Shown here: piece by piece, positions 10,296 through 20,110 of the stretch
Layout: the number at the start of each line of letters is the position of its first letter
Position numbering within the stretch: position 1 is the stretch's first letter
Source of the DNA: Bactericera cockerelli
Lineage: Eukaryota; Arthropoda; Insecta; Hemiptera; Triozidae
NCBI GenBank assembly: GCA_024516035.1
Contig: CM044961.1
Coordinates: 990,020 to 1,054,019, forward strand
Reading direction: 5' to 3'
Length of the DNA: 64,000 bases
Translations under genes and position numbers: made by a program
The notes under the pieces: model-generated
What the model was told of the DNA's origin: nothing
The model's database searches: none
What the model saw: the letters and a program-made list of their open reading frames with translations, nothing else

Positions 10296-10851
10296 TAAAA
10301 TATAAAAATATTCCCAACTAAACGTCACCTCGACTTTCAAATTCTCTTTAGCCGGAGAAAAATTCCCTCGCAGTCCATATTTCTCCCTCAGAGCGAGGGA
10401 AAAATGTCCAACAAAATTTATTGTACGCTCGTTCCCGCCAATTTATTTGTTTTCCATTTTTTTCCTTTTTACATCCTCCACCCCCCCCCCCCCCCCCCCC
10501 CCCCCCGTCTTTTTTTAACGAAATATTTTGTACCCTTGAGAGCAGTTAGACTTTTGACCTTTGAATTATGTCCGAAACTTCTGAGTTAGAATGTATGTAG
10601 AGAAGGTGGTAGACGTGTGGGAATTTTTTTTTCTTTCTTTTCATTTTTATTTTTATGTGTACCTGAATAAATTTTATATTTTTTAATATATAATATAGTT
10701 ACACTTAAAATATTATTATTTTTAAATATATTATTTTACACATGATGCTTTGCAGCTTGTGATGAAAAAACCATAGGTACATCCATTTACAGTAATTTAG
10801 CTACGTATAAAATCAATAAATAATCACTCATATAACAATTACTCTACATAT
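10296..10851. other. AT-rich stretch with a 24-base C run
   Basis: A homopolymer of C lies at 10483-10506, just upstream of a T-rich segment. No genes or known repeats are visible. Confidence 0.5.
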
Positions 10852-12487
10852 ACAGGGTGTCCCACCAAACTTCGACACCTCAAATTACTCGGCCCCTGTA
10901 AGAGTTTTTGAAAAATAAAAAAATCTAGGGTACATGTGCTAATTATGCGGTTTCAGTTATGAAATTTTTTTTATACAGGGTGGTTCAAAAGTCAGAAATT
11001 GAGGTGTCAACTTTCGATTTTTAAATAGATCGACCTGAATTTTATTTGATAATTTTACTTCTAAATGATTCCTGAGTATTTTTTTAAACAAAAATATAAC
11101 ATACAGGGTGGTTTTTTTTCGACCAATTTTTTTTCTAAATCTTGAATAACTCAAGTTCGGTTAATTTTTTCGTTAACAAGAATAGAATGTGTTTGTGTAA
11201 TGAATACACGCACTTTCAATTGGCATCAAAAAATTTTTTACAGGGTGGTTCACAAGTGAAATAATGACTTGATTTTTTTTAAAACCGAGTTTTTTTAATT
11301 TTTATTTAGGATTAATAATTCTCGTCTAATTTTACACATTTTTCGAAAAACAAAACTAAAGTGTTGTACAGGGTGAGACATAATTTTTTTGTAACACCCT
11401 GTATATGGACAGTCTAAGAGACGCAAAATTAAAGATAAAGACTAAATATGCAAGAAAAACTTTGATTTTTAATTAAACTAAAAAGTTATGGTGTTTTAAC
11501 TAATATTGTCGCATGGACCACCCTGTAGATATTTTCTTAAACCACCATATGGGTAGTCGAAACTGTCTAAAATTCAACGAGGAGTCCAAATCTGAAAGAA
11601 AAAAAATGAATTCAAAAAGCCATGCTCAATTTTGTGTCTACACCTACCTACTTTTTATTTCAAGTTTTAAAATCATTCAGTGTGGACACCAAATTGAAAA
11701 TGGCTTCAAATTCGTGTTTTTTACTTGTTTTTCCCACATGATTCGAAGTGTTCGTTGAATTTTATACAACTTAGAGTACCTACATGATAGTTTAAGAAAA
11801 TATCTACAGGGTGGTCTATGCGACAATATTAGTTAAAACACCATAACTTTTTAGTTTAATTAAAAATCAAAGTTTTTATTACATATTTAGTCTTTATATT
11901 TAATTTTGTGTCTCTTAACCTGCCCATATACAGGGTGTTACAAAAAAATTATGTCTCACCCTGTACAACACTTTAGTTTTGTTTTTCGATATGACTAACG
12001 AAAAATGTGTAAAATTAGACGAGTATTATTAATCCTAAACAAAAAATTAAAAAAACTCGGTTCTAAAAAAAATCAAGTCATTATTTCACTTGTGAACCAC
12101 CCTGTATAAATTTTTTTGATGCCAATTGAAAGTGCGTGTATTCATTACACAAACACATTCTATTCTTGTTATCAAAAAAATTAACCGAACTTGAGTTATT
12201 CAAGATTTAGAAAAAAAATTGGTCGAAAAAAAACCACCCTGTATGTAATATTTTTGTTTAAAAAAATACTCAGGAATCATTTAGAAGTAAAATTATCAAA
12301 TAAAATTCAGGTCGATTCATTTAAAAATCGAATGTTGACACCTCAATTTCTGACTTTTGAACCACCCTGTACGGTTTCATAACTGAAACCGTATAATTAG
12401 CACATGTACCCTAGATTTTTTTATTTTTCAAAAACTCTTTCAGGGGCCGAGTAATTTGAGGTGTCCAAGTTTGGTGGGACACCCTGT
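10852..12487. mobile_element. Long palindromic foldback element, 1.64 kb
   Basis: The left end CAGGGTGTCCCACCAAACTT and the right end AAGTTTGGTGGGACACCCTG (with one or two mismatches) are inverted, and both ends are flanked by TA. The two arms are complementary along almost their whole length, with the centre near 11670. Internal ACAGGGTGGTT / ACAGGGTGAGAC modules in the left arm (about 10976, 11104, 11242, 11371) recur inverted in the right arm as AACCACCCTGT. No transposase is encoded. A second copy is at 15494-16781. The TA flanks suggest mobilisation by a Tc1/mariner-type transposase, which is inference. Confidence 0.8.
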
Positions 12488-12496
12488 ATAGTTTAC

Positions 12497-12534
12497 TGGA
12501 CCTCAGTAGCTTGATTTACACAGCTTGTGTAGGT
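12497..12534 (+). mobile_element. Fragment of tRNA-SINE family G head
   Basis: GACCTCAGTAGCTTGATTTA matches the first bases of family G (19971-20110) and then diverges. It directly abuts the palindromic element. Confidence 0.45.
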
Positions 12535-12618
12535 ATAATTTCAACAAAGCAGATTTAAATAATTGTGAACTATTGATAAAAGAAAAACTAAAATCCTCTC
12601 TCAGTTTTACTTTTCTAT

Positions 12619-12940
12619 AGACTCCGTGGTGTAACGGTTGTGACTATACTGCCCGTTGTCCAGAGATCCCGAGTTCGATCCCCGGTCGGAGCTCGGAGCA
12701 GACTTTTCGCACAGAAAATTCAGTTCCCTCGGTACACTGGCATTTTCGGCCCTACCCAGGCTGGGTGAGGTTAATGTGGGTGGGTAGCAGGTACAACTCC
12801 TAGCAAATGGAGGGAAAAATCCCCGTCCTAATCAGGACGTTAGATCAAAGAGAATCGTTGGCGTTAGGAAAGGCATCCAACCGTAATAATACCGACCCCC
12901 AATAAGGTTTGGGAATAGACAAAGTGAAAGAAGAAGACAA
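12619..12940 (+). mobile_element. tRNA-derived SINE with 5S-SINE body, family B, near full length
   Basis: The head carries CTCCGTGGTGTAACGGTTGT (A-box region) and GAGTTCGATCCCCGGTCGG (B-box). It is followed by CTACCCAGGCTGGGTGAGGT, TAATGTGGGTGGGTAGCAGG, CCCCGTCCTAATCAGGACGT and a 3' tail with GGAAAGGCATCCAACCGTAA. The GGCATCC(A/G)(A/G)CCGTA word is also in the copy at 16795-17140. Confidence 0.85.
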
Positions 12941-13551
12941 AAACAAGCAGCTTGTTTTTTTATTATATCCTCTTTAACCAGATTTCAGTGAACCAGAAAC
13001 AGTGAAGTCCATTTCTACAAATAGAGGAAAATAGTTTTTATTATTTCCTACTAATCTGAGAACTCATAATTTTTTGTTCGAGAGACCACGAGGATGTGAT
13101 ACATTAATCAGGAAGTGGAGAAAAAGTGTAGATTGTTAGAAAAAAAAGAGTGTATTGAATAGATGACACAAGGAACATAATGAAAAAAGGACTCTCAGAA
13201 ATTGAGATATTATAGAACAGAGATAAAGAAACAAACAGACAGACAAAGGAAGAGGCAAGCTAGGTGCACTTAATCCTGATTGATTCAGACAAAAGAGAAG
13301 ATGGAAAAATGAAGAAAATAATTGAAAAACTATATACTTACTTGTAAGACCTATGTGTATAAAGTTGAAATTATATGACAAGAGAAATTGAGAGAAAAAA
13401 AAAGAAGAGAAAATGTGGATTTATGAGAAAAAAAAAGACAAAATAAATATCTAGCCCATAAATAAGAATGTAGAAAAAATAGAAATATGAAGTAACATGG
13501 GAGCAATGGTCAAAAGAAAAAATCAAACAAAAAACTTCTCAATCTTATCAT
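12941..13551. other. AT-rich stretch
   Basis: A-rich intergenic sequence with short purine tracts at 13130-13160 and 13380-13445. The minus-strand frame at 13136-13381 is a low-complexity Ser/Leu translation. Confidence 0.45.
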
Positions 13552-13676
13552 TTTTTTCTACTTAGGCACTTTAACCAATTACTTATATGGTCGTTCATGC
13601 CGATCCTCTCAAGATCAACATGAGGTGAAGTTTTTCACTGGTACAGTTCCTTAAAGAATAAAGATGGTTCTAAAAA
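13552..13676 (+). repeat. Dispersed repeat (paired with 35758-35815)
   Basis: TAGGCACTTTAACCAATTAC and ATGGTCGTTCATGCCGATCC are shared with the sequence at 35758-35815. This copy continues through GAAGTTTTTCACTGGTACAG into an A(12) tail, so it behaves like a retroposed sequence of unknown origin. Confidence 0.5.
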
Positions 13677-13739
13677 AAAAAAAATATTTAAAAAGTATTC
13701 TTTATTATTAAATAACAAAATAGACAGGACTGCAAACTA

Positions 13740-14260
13740 AGCTATCAGAGATACTGCAGACACTGTAGTCCACAAATCACATCTCGTCTAAACCAAAATG
13801 AATGTCTTTCCCTAAAAATGAATGGCCTATGCATTTTGTCTCTCCTTCTGAAATATCCTTTGATGATTCATAGTACGAATTACTTCTCAATTCGCCAGGG
13901 GATTTTATACTTCCCTACCTCCTTCAAGTCCTTCAGATTCACGCCTTCATCGTAACCCCCTCCCCCCCTCTTCACACATTCTCGAGCTCCTTCGACTCTC
14001 CCCCTCTCTCTTCTTTAGCTCCACCCCTTTATCGTAGCTTTTCCCTCCCCCCTATCTCTCTCAAATCCTCCCCCTCTGCTTTCGGGGAAATTTTCGTTCT
14101 CAGATTTTCAGAAATGAAATCTGCGACTGGGGACTTCAATATTGGACTTGGGGTGGAGAGATTTTTTGATTAGAAAATGGTCTTTTGTTTTCCGGGGTAG
14201 ATAGATAGCCTGGAGAGGTAACTAGAGGTAGAATGAAGTTCTTAAGAAAGGAGAAGTATT
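13740..14260. other. Mixed-composition stretch
   Basis: C/T-rich imperfect repeats of TCCCCCCTCTCTCTTC type occur at 13950-14090. The rest has more even composition than its surroundings but shows no convincing codon pattern in any frame. Confidence 0.4.
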
Positions 14261-14685
14261 GGGCCGTATTCATAAGAACAGAAGCTATTGCTCGTGAGTA
14301 AAAGCAATATTGAAGAGCAAAAGGTCTGAAGGAAAAAGTAGAAGAAAGAGTTGCTCTTTTTCAATTCATAAGAATTTTTTTTTGCTCAAAAGCCATTTGC
14401 TCATGTTTATGTTAGCAGAGCTGTTAATAAAAAGAAAAAGTCAGCTTTATGAGTATCCAATATCCATGTACCATTTATTTCCAAAAAATTAAAAACTTTT
14501 GCTTTTGCTTATAAAGAAAAGCAATAGCTCTCAAAACTTCATGAATATCAACTGAAGCAATTAGTTCGAATTTCGCTAAGAAAAGCTTTTTAACAAAAAA
14601 CAACGGCCGAGGTGTGAAGAACGCCAATACAAAGAAAGAGACAGAGCGGCAGAGTGTAAGGTAACGGAATGAATGAATACGGGCC
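14261..14685. mobile_element. MITE with GGGCCGTATTCAT inverted ends
   Basis: The left end GGGCCGTATTCATAAG and the right end ATGAATACGGGCC are inverted, with one mismatch in the first five bases. They are flanked on both sides by ATT, a possible 3-bp target duplication. The interior is partly self-complementary (AAAAGCAAT...ATTGCTTTT-like). The 3-bp duplication and GGGCC ends suggest a PIF/Harbinger-type MITE, but this is inferred from the ends alone. Confidence 0.6.
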
Positions 14686-15167
14686 ATTCTTTGAGAGTGG
14701 ACAAGGTATTGGTCAAATGGGAGAAAATAGATATGATTTGGGAATTAAGAGGTGCTTTGGTTTTCTGGGAAGGGTGGTATAATGTCTGGTTAGAGGTGTG
14801 AGAGGATGTTTTACTGGGAAAGGTATGAATGGCAGAGAAGGGAGTGTTTCGGCTGCCCTCGCCTTGCCTGGGTATTTAACCCTTTCAGTCCGAATCAAGA
14901 GCCCCTTGACCTTTGAGTGATCTTTCAACATGTCCCCATAGCGTTGTCAGATTGGTTCACGAGGTCCACTACGTCTTGAATGTTATTAGTGTTATTACAT
15001 CATAAATATTTTAAGTGCCAAACACTAAAACCTCTCTTTCCTTTGAAAGCAAAATTGAATACACCAATAAAGTTTATTGGGATATACTAGGGAGATCCAT
15101 GTGTTTCTTCTTAAATTTATGATGATTATTAAACCGATAAAATGTGTACTAAATTTATCAATAAATC
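14686..15167. other. Unassigned stretch
   Basis: No recognisable element, and frames are short. The sequence has somewhat higher GC around 14800-14960 and then turns AT-rich. Confidence 0.4.
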
Positions 15168-15270
15168 CTCCCTCTCTTTGACCTATAACCATCCTCAACG
15201 AATTCCATCAGTGGAGTAGAGTCACTAAAAGCATTCTTAAAATCTATCAAAATCAATTTCCTTCCACTTA
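15168..15270 (-). pseudogene. LINE reverse transcriptase relic (motif A)
   Basis: On the minus strand an open frame of about 35 codons reads RKLILIDFKNAFSDSTPL followed by a stop codon. LIDFKNAF fits reverse-transcriptase motif A (hhhDhKNAF) of non-LTR retrotransposons. No other RT motif is adjacent, so this is a small relic or a chance match. Confidence 0.4.
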
Positions 15271-15280
15271 AAAAAAACGA

Positions 15281-15437
15281 ATGTTTCACAGCCTTTTTTT
15301 ACTTCGTAGCCATGAAACAACAGCTACTGTAGGCGTTTGTGGTCTGTCTCGTAGCTTGCCTCTCCTTTGATGTTCTGATCAAGCTCACCGGGAGGCGAGC
15401 TCTCGTCAAGAGTAACGCACCGGCCGGCCTATATTAA
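15281..15437 (-). mobile_element. SINE family H, 3' half
   Basis: On the minus strand the tail AAAGGCTGTGAAACATTCG follows a TACGAAGTA-type segment and CAGTAGCTGTTGTTTCATGG. These are the family H 3' sequences seen at 59018-59318. The 5' part differs (CGGTGAGCTTGATCAGAACA), so it may be a subfamily. Confidence 0.55.
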
Positions 15438-15493
15438 CACACAACAGAGTTTGTATGTATTTTGGATTCATTGTTTTGCTCCACTTATATATA

Positions 15494-16781
15494 CAGGGTG
15501 TCCCACCAAACTTGGACACCTCAAATTACTCGGCCCCTGAAAGAGTTTTTGAAAAATAAAAAATCCTAGGGTACATGTCCTAATTATGCGGTTTCAGTCA
15601 TGAAATTTTTATTATACAGGGTGGTTCAAAAGTCAGAAATTGAGGTGTCAACTTTCGATTTTTACATGGATTTTATTTGATAATTTTACTTCTAAATGAC
15701 TTCTGAGTACTTTTTTAAACAAAAATATTACATACAGGGTGGTTTTTTTTCGACCAATTTTTTTTCTAAATCTTGAATAACTCAAGTTCGGTTAATTTTT
15801 TCGATAACAAGAATAGAATGTGTTTGTGTAATGAATACACGCACTTTCAATTGGCATCAAAAAATTTTATACAGGGTGGTTCACAAGTGAAATAATGACT
15901 TGATTTTTTTTAAAACCGAGTTTTTTTAATTTTTTATTTAAGATTAATGATTCTCGTCTCATTTTACACATTTTTCGTTAGTCATATCGAAAAACAAAAC
16001 TAAAGAGTTGTACAGGTTGAGACATAATTTTTTTGTAACACCCTGTATATGGGCAGTCAAAGAGACGCAAAATTAAATATAAAGACTAAATATGCAAGAA
16101 AAACTTTGATTTTTAATTAAACTAAAAAGTTATGTGTTTTAACTAATATTGTCGCATGGACCACCCTGTAGATATTTTCTTAAACCATCATATGGGTAGT
16201 CGAAACTGTCTAAAATTCAACGAGGAGTCCAAATCTGAAAGAAAAAAAATGAATTCAAAAAGCCATGCGCAATTTTGTGTCTACACCTAGCTACTTTTTA
16301 TTTCAAGTTTTAAAATCATTCAGTGTGGACACCAAATTGAAGATTGCTTCAAATTCGTGTTTTTTACTTGTTTTTCCCACATGATTCGAAGTGTTCGTTG
16401 AATTTTATACAACTTAGAGTACCTACATGATAGTTTAAGAAAATATCTACAGGGTGGTCCATGCGACAATTTTAGTTAAAAAACCATAACTTTTTAGTTT
16501 AATTAAAAATCCAAGTTTTTCTTGCATATTTAGTCTTTATATTTAATTTTACGTCTCTTTGACTGCCCATATACAGGGTGTTACAAAAAAATTATGTCTC
16601 AACCTGTACAACACTTTAGTTTTGTTTTTCTATATGACTAACGAAAAATGTGTAAAATTAGACGAGAATTATTAATCCTAAATAAAAAATTAAAAAAACT
16701 CAACCTTAGATTTTTTTATTTTTCAAAAACTCTTTCAGGGGCCGAGTAATTTGAGGTGTCCAAGTTTGGTGGGACACCCTG
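15494..16781. mobile_element. Second copy of the palindromic foldback element, one arm shortened
   Basis: It has the same TA-flanked ends and the same module order as 10852-12487. The right arm lacks roughly 345 bp: it jumps from AAAAAACTCAACC to TTAGATTTTTTTATTTTTC, omitting the part equivalent to about 12062-12408 of the first copy. The left arm is nearly intact. This copy has no coding sequence. Confidence 0.8.
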
Positions 16782-16794
16782 TATCTCCCTTGCT

Positions 16795-17140
16795 TTTATC
16801 CCATATTAGCTTATGTTGCTTTTGGGGTCGGCATTGTTCAACCTCATGGTTGAGGTTGGTAGGGTGGAGCACGTTTCTTTATGGCTGGATGCCCTTCCTA
16901 ACGCCAACGATTCTACTTCATTTAACGTCCTGGATTAGGACGGGGGTTTTACCCTCCATTCGCTGGGAATCGTACCAGCTACCCACATTAACCTCACCCA
17001 GCCTGGGTAGGGCCGGAAATGGCAGCCTCACGTGTTTGGATGGAACAGAATTTTCTTCGAAAAGTCTGCCCCAGCCGGAGTTGAACTCGGGAACTCTGGA
17101 CTACGGGCAGTAGTCACAAACCATTACGCCACGGAGGCTG
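16795..17140 (-). mobile_element. tRNA-derived SINE with 5S-SINE body, family B, full length
   Basis: On the minus strand: tRNA-like head (GGCGTAATGGTTTGTGACTA, B-box GAGTTCAACTCCGG), body CCAGGCTGGGTGAGGTTAAT, then CCCCCGTCCTAATCCAGGAC and the 3' tail GGAAGGGCATCCAGCCATAA. It is the most complete family B copy, about 345 bp, and abuts the right end of the palindromic element. Confidence 0.85.
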
Positions 17141-17321
17141 CCACTGTTTTCCTCCACTTACATTTAGAAAATTTTATTTTTAATTATATACATCAAGTAC
17201 AACTTCTCACTTTTCAATTAATAATGATTTATGATGGGCGAGAAGTAATATACAATTATTTCCATATAGACGTGCTGGATCAAGTCTAACCAAATATTGA
17301 TGACATTATTTTGTCTTCTTT

Positions 17322-17373
17322 GAGGTTCGAACCTGGGGCCTTCCGCATGTCAAGCGAGTATTTTACCACTGAG
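17322..17373 (-). mobile_element. SINE family H head fragment
   Basis: On the minus strand: CAGTGGTAAAATACTCGCTT, GACATGCGGAAGGCCCCAGG and the B-box GGTTCGAAC. Confidence 0.5.
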
Positions 17374-17392
17374 ATTTGTTTATATGCACATT

Positions 17393-17575
17393 CTGTCCCG
17401 GTACCTCAGTGGTAAAGGCGGCACTCTGTAAACCCAGAGATACCAGAGGTCGTGGGTTCGAAACCCAGCTGGGATATGACAAGTTATATCCTCCCATTTG
17501 GGATTCTTACCACATAATTATATGTTTTGGGCTTACTGCTGGGATAATCAGGCAGTATAAATAAGTCGATATTAA
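17393..17575 (+). mobile_element. tRNA-derived SINE, family E
   Basis: A-box GGTACCTCAGTGGTAAAGGC, B-box GGGTTCGAAACCC, and the family tail CACATAATTATATGTTTTGG, TTACTGCTGGGATAATCAGG and CAGTATAAATAAGTCG. A short (ATT)n microsatellite terminates it. Confidence 0.8.
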
Positions 17576-18107
17576 TATTATTATTATCAAGGCATTAAGC
17601 CTATTTACAGTGTCCTTCCGAACCTTGACATCCTTATTACGAAATTGCAGCAGAATTGCTGTGCGTAAACAGTGTTTTTTTTTAAGAGCAACAGCAACAC
17701 TGTTTTTTAGCTTTTACTATGGAAAAATCATGCAGACGGTAAAAAGTGAAGTTCCCACAAAAGGGAACATGACCTTGTTCTCATTATAGAAATACTCATT
17801 ATTCAACGTTCAAATTGTTCTAGATACCTAATTTATATCTACTTTTAATTTATAAAGTTACAATATACTTTTGTAGAACATAAAATATATATCTATAAAT
17901 ACAGAGATAAACATTTCTACAGCAGTTACAGAAGACAGCCAAAAGTTTTCCACCTTCTTATACCATAAATTTATTATTATTATTATCATTCAACTGGCAA
18001 AACTTATTTAATAAATCGTTGTTTGTTCTTCGAGATATTGTTTTGAGTGGGAGAACTTTAGTTTCATGTTCAGTCTAGAATAATTTTATTTTATCCATCA
18101 TCATGAC
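17576..18107. other. AT-rich stretch
   Basis: No coding or repeat signal beyond the ATT microsatellite at the start. Confidence 0.4.
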
Positions 18108-18345
18108 TATCTGTGGCTCAGTGGTTAAGAGCATTGGTTTGCAACCCGGAGGTTGTGGGTTCGAATGAATGTTGCTTTGAATCCCACCAATTGGATGAAT
18201 TTTTCCTCATTAATTAGAGTTTGTGACCACGTATTAATAAGACTCTGAGGGTTAGGGGGTAGAAAATGTTTTGAGCATTAACCTCGCTTGGTGGTTTACC
18301 TTCCACTTGAGAGTTTTATTATTGTTATTATCATTATTATTTACG
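18108..18345 (+). mobile_element. Chimeric SINE: family F head on family D body
   Basis: The head GTGGCTCAGTGGTTAAGAGC...GTTGTGGGTTCGAA is that of family F (3854, 34573). After a short junction it continues as the family D body: GATGAATTTTTCCTCATTAA, GAGTTTGTGACCACGTATTA, GACTCTGAGGGTTAGG and TGAGCATTAACCTCGC. D copies elsewhere (56017-56237) carry a different head. Confidence 0.7.
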
Positions 18346-18370
18346 CCACGGAGGCTGGCGTGGAAATAGT
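18346..18370 (-). mobile_element. Family B SINE 5' remnant
   Basis: TTACGCCACGGAGGCTGGCGT is the inverted first ~20 bases of the family B head (compare 17120-17140). Confidence 0.45.
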
Positions 18371-19195
18371 TTTCATATTTCAGAAACACTCTGTATAGGA
18401 ACCATTACTTTATAACCTTTCTTTAAGCGCCTTTATCATCAAGAATTTCTCCCGCTGTTCCCAGCGGCACTTAAGTCTGTCCAATATTCATTAGGGCAGC
18501 TATATTAATGGCTCCTACCTGCCTCTGTAATATCAGGGCCGTTCTCAGATTTCTTGGGACATGGGGCCGACTGTAGTCAATCTGTCTACTTTTTTTTCAA
18601 TGTTACCATGTATTTTTTTTTACAAAATAATTTCATCAACAAACAGTACGGGTATTACCTCCTTTTAAATATTAAAATGTATCTCTTAAAGTGTTGATAA
18701 AAGAAAAGAAAAAAAAATTGCAGCCCCTTTAACCAACCCTGATCCTACCTTCTTTGTTCTTACCCTGTTTGCAATAATGGTCTCGAAGTTTCTTCTTTTT
18801 ATAGACTGCAAAACTTTTCGCCATTACAGGAGAGCCTAGACTGCCTAGAGGCTCTTTAGAGGCTCTAAATTTAGAACAATTGATTTCTCATAACGGAGGC
18901 CCACGTACCTAGAATGAATTTTCCACGAAGAAATATTTTATTTGTTCTAAAGTAAGTTTGAAGTTTGGAAATAGCTGATGGAAAAGATATTTTGTAAGGA
19001 GAAAGAAAACTAACCTCATTTTATAGGAGATTCCTTTTTTTCAAACCTTTTTCATATACATGTAAGAATATCATTTCAATAATAAATATATAGAATCTAT
19101 TTACTTTATTTATAATAATAATAACACTCGTCCAAGGTGACTTTCAAGCGGTTACGTCAGTTCATCATTATTAGGTCAAATAATATTAACAACAT
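18371..19195. other. Unassigned stretch
   Basis: Mixed sequence without conserved frames. GGGCCGTTCTCAGATTTCTTGG...GCAGCCCCTTTAACC (18536-18740) resembles an old degraded repeat, but I cannot assign it. A TAA/ATT microsatellite at 19108-19125 and a short D-family-like end lead into the next SINE. Confidence 0.35.
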
Positions 19196-19360
19196 TCTCT
19201 AGTGGAAGGTAACCACCAGGCAAGGTTAATTATTATGTGGTCACAAAATCAAATAAATGAGGAAAAATTCGTGCACTGGTTGGGATTCGAACCAACGGAT
19301 CCCTACGCTACCTAGATTACCAGACTAGCGCCTTAACCACTTCACTCCCAATGCACGTAT
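19196..19360 (-). mobile_element. tRNA-derived SINE, family D
   Basis: On the minus strand: head GTGCATTGGGAGTGAAGTGG...CGCTAGTCTGGTAATCTAGG, B-box GGTTCGAATCCCAACC, then GAATTTTTCCTCATTTATTTG, ACCACATAATAATT and a CCTGGTGGTTACCTTCCACT 3' end. Confidence 0.75.
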
Positions 19361-19616
19361 ACACCTTTTTCATGTACGAGTACATATATACGATCGAGTA
19401 TCATTTCAATAATAGATAAATATATGAAATCTATATACTAATCAGCAAAACTGCGAAACAACTGGCTCCAATTTTCGTACCAATTCTTGTTTTAGCAATT
19501 TATGTAAAACACTAAGAGAGGATTTTTTTATTCAATGCACATTTGATTATTTATTTATTAGAAATTGATATCCTCGAATTGAGGATAGTTTACAGTATCA
19601 AGTACATAAAAGATAA
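19361..19616. other. Short AT-rich stretch, possible Helitron 5' relic
   Basis: ATCTATATACTAATCAGC followed by GCGAAACAACTGGCTCCAAT (from 19431) has the feel of the 5' end of an insect Helitron, but no 3' end follows. Confidence 0.25.
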
Positions 19617-19820
19617 ATCTGTCTGGCTGGGGGACTATAAACAGGAGTAGACCAGCAGTCTGGCTGGGGGACTATATGAACAGGGAGTAGTCCAGCATTA
19701 GCTTGGTTCTGGGAGCCCTTGTCAATTGTTAGGCTCCTTGTAAAGACAGTGGTAGAAGTGCTGAGTCATTCTTCCACTGTCTGGATACCATCGTTCACGA
19801 TGACGATACCCTATGATGAA
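19617..19820 (+). repeat. Unclassified dispersed repeat U, copy 1
   Basis: GTCTGGCTGGGGGACTATAA, ACCAGCAGTCTGGCTGGGGG, GCTTGGTTCTGGGAGCCCTT, CTCCTTGTAAAGACAGTGGT and ACCATCGTTCACGATGACG recur in the same order at 60478-60673. An internal short tandem (CTGGCTGGGGGACTATA twice) is in both copies. No Pol III boxes or coding frame were found. Confidence 0.65.
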
Positions 19821-19970
19821 AAGAAAAATATCGAGATACAATTATTTCAAACACCAATTCTATAGAAAGGTGCAAAATTGTTGATTTTAATTAATGTAGA
19901 TCTTTTCTTTATTATTTTTTTTTTTTTAACTTTTTTATTTATTTCTTTTTTAACTTCAGTGTGCAGTTGT

Positions 19971-20110
19971 GCACCTCAGTAGCTTGATTGATAAGGCGGC
20001 GGACTTGTAACCTGGAGGTCGGTGGTTCAAGTTCCGGTTTTAGCGTAGATTTAGTAAAGCTTGAGTAGTTGTGATATCACGAAAGTGATTAACACAGATG
20101 TAATAACTTA
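19971..20110 (+). mobile_element. tRNA-derived SINE, family G
   Basis: The head CCTCAGTAGCTTGATTGATA...GGCGGCGGACTTGTAACC with B-box GGTGGTTCAAGTTCC is followed by GATTTAGTAAAGC, GAGTAGTTGTGATATCACG and AAAGTGATTAACACA. Confidence 0.75.

Noticed and set aside
9675..10340. Long His/Thr-rich and Cys/Val-rich frames on both strands
   Set aside because: They are translations of the (TG)n array in the Helitron and exist in every frame without stops because of the repeat.
10483..10506. C(24) run as a biological motif
   Set aside because: Homopolymers of this length are prone to sequencing error, and nothing around it gives it a role.
10852..16781. CRISPR-like array because of regularly spaced ACAGGGTGG words
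   Set aside because: The words are inverted-symmetric modules of a palindromic transposable element in a eukaryotic genome; spacers are themselves repeated.
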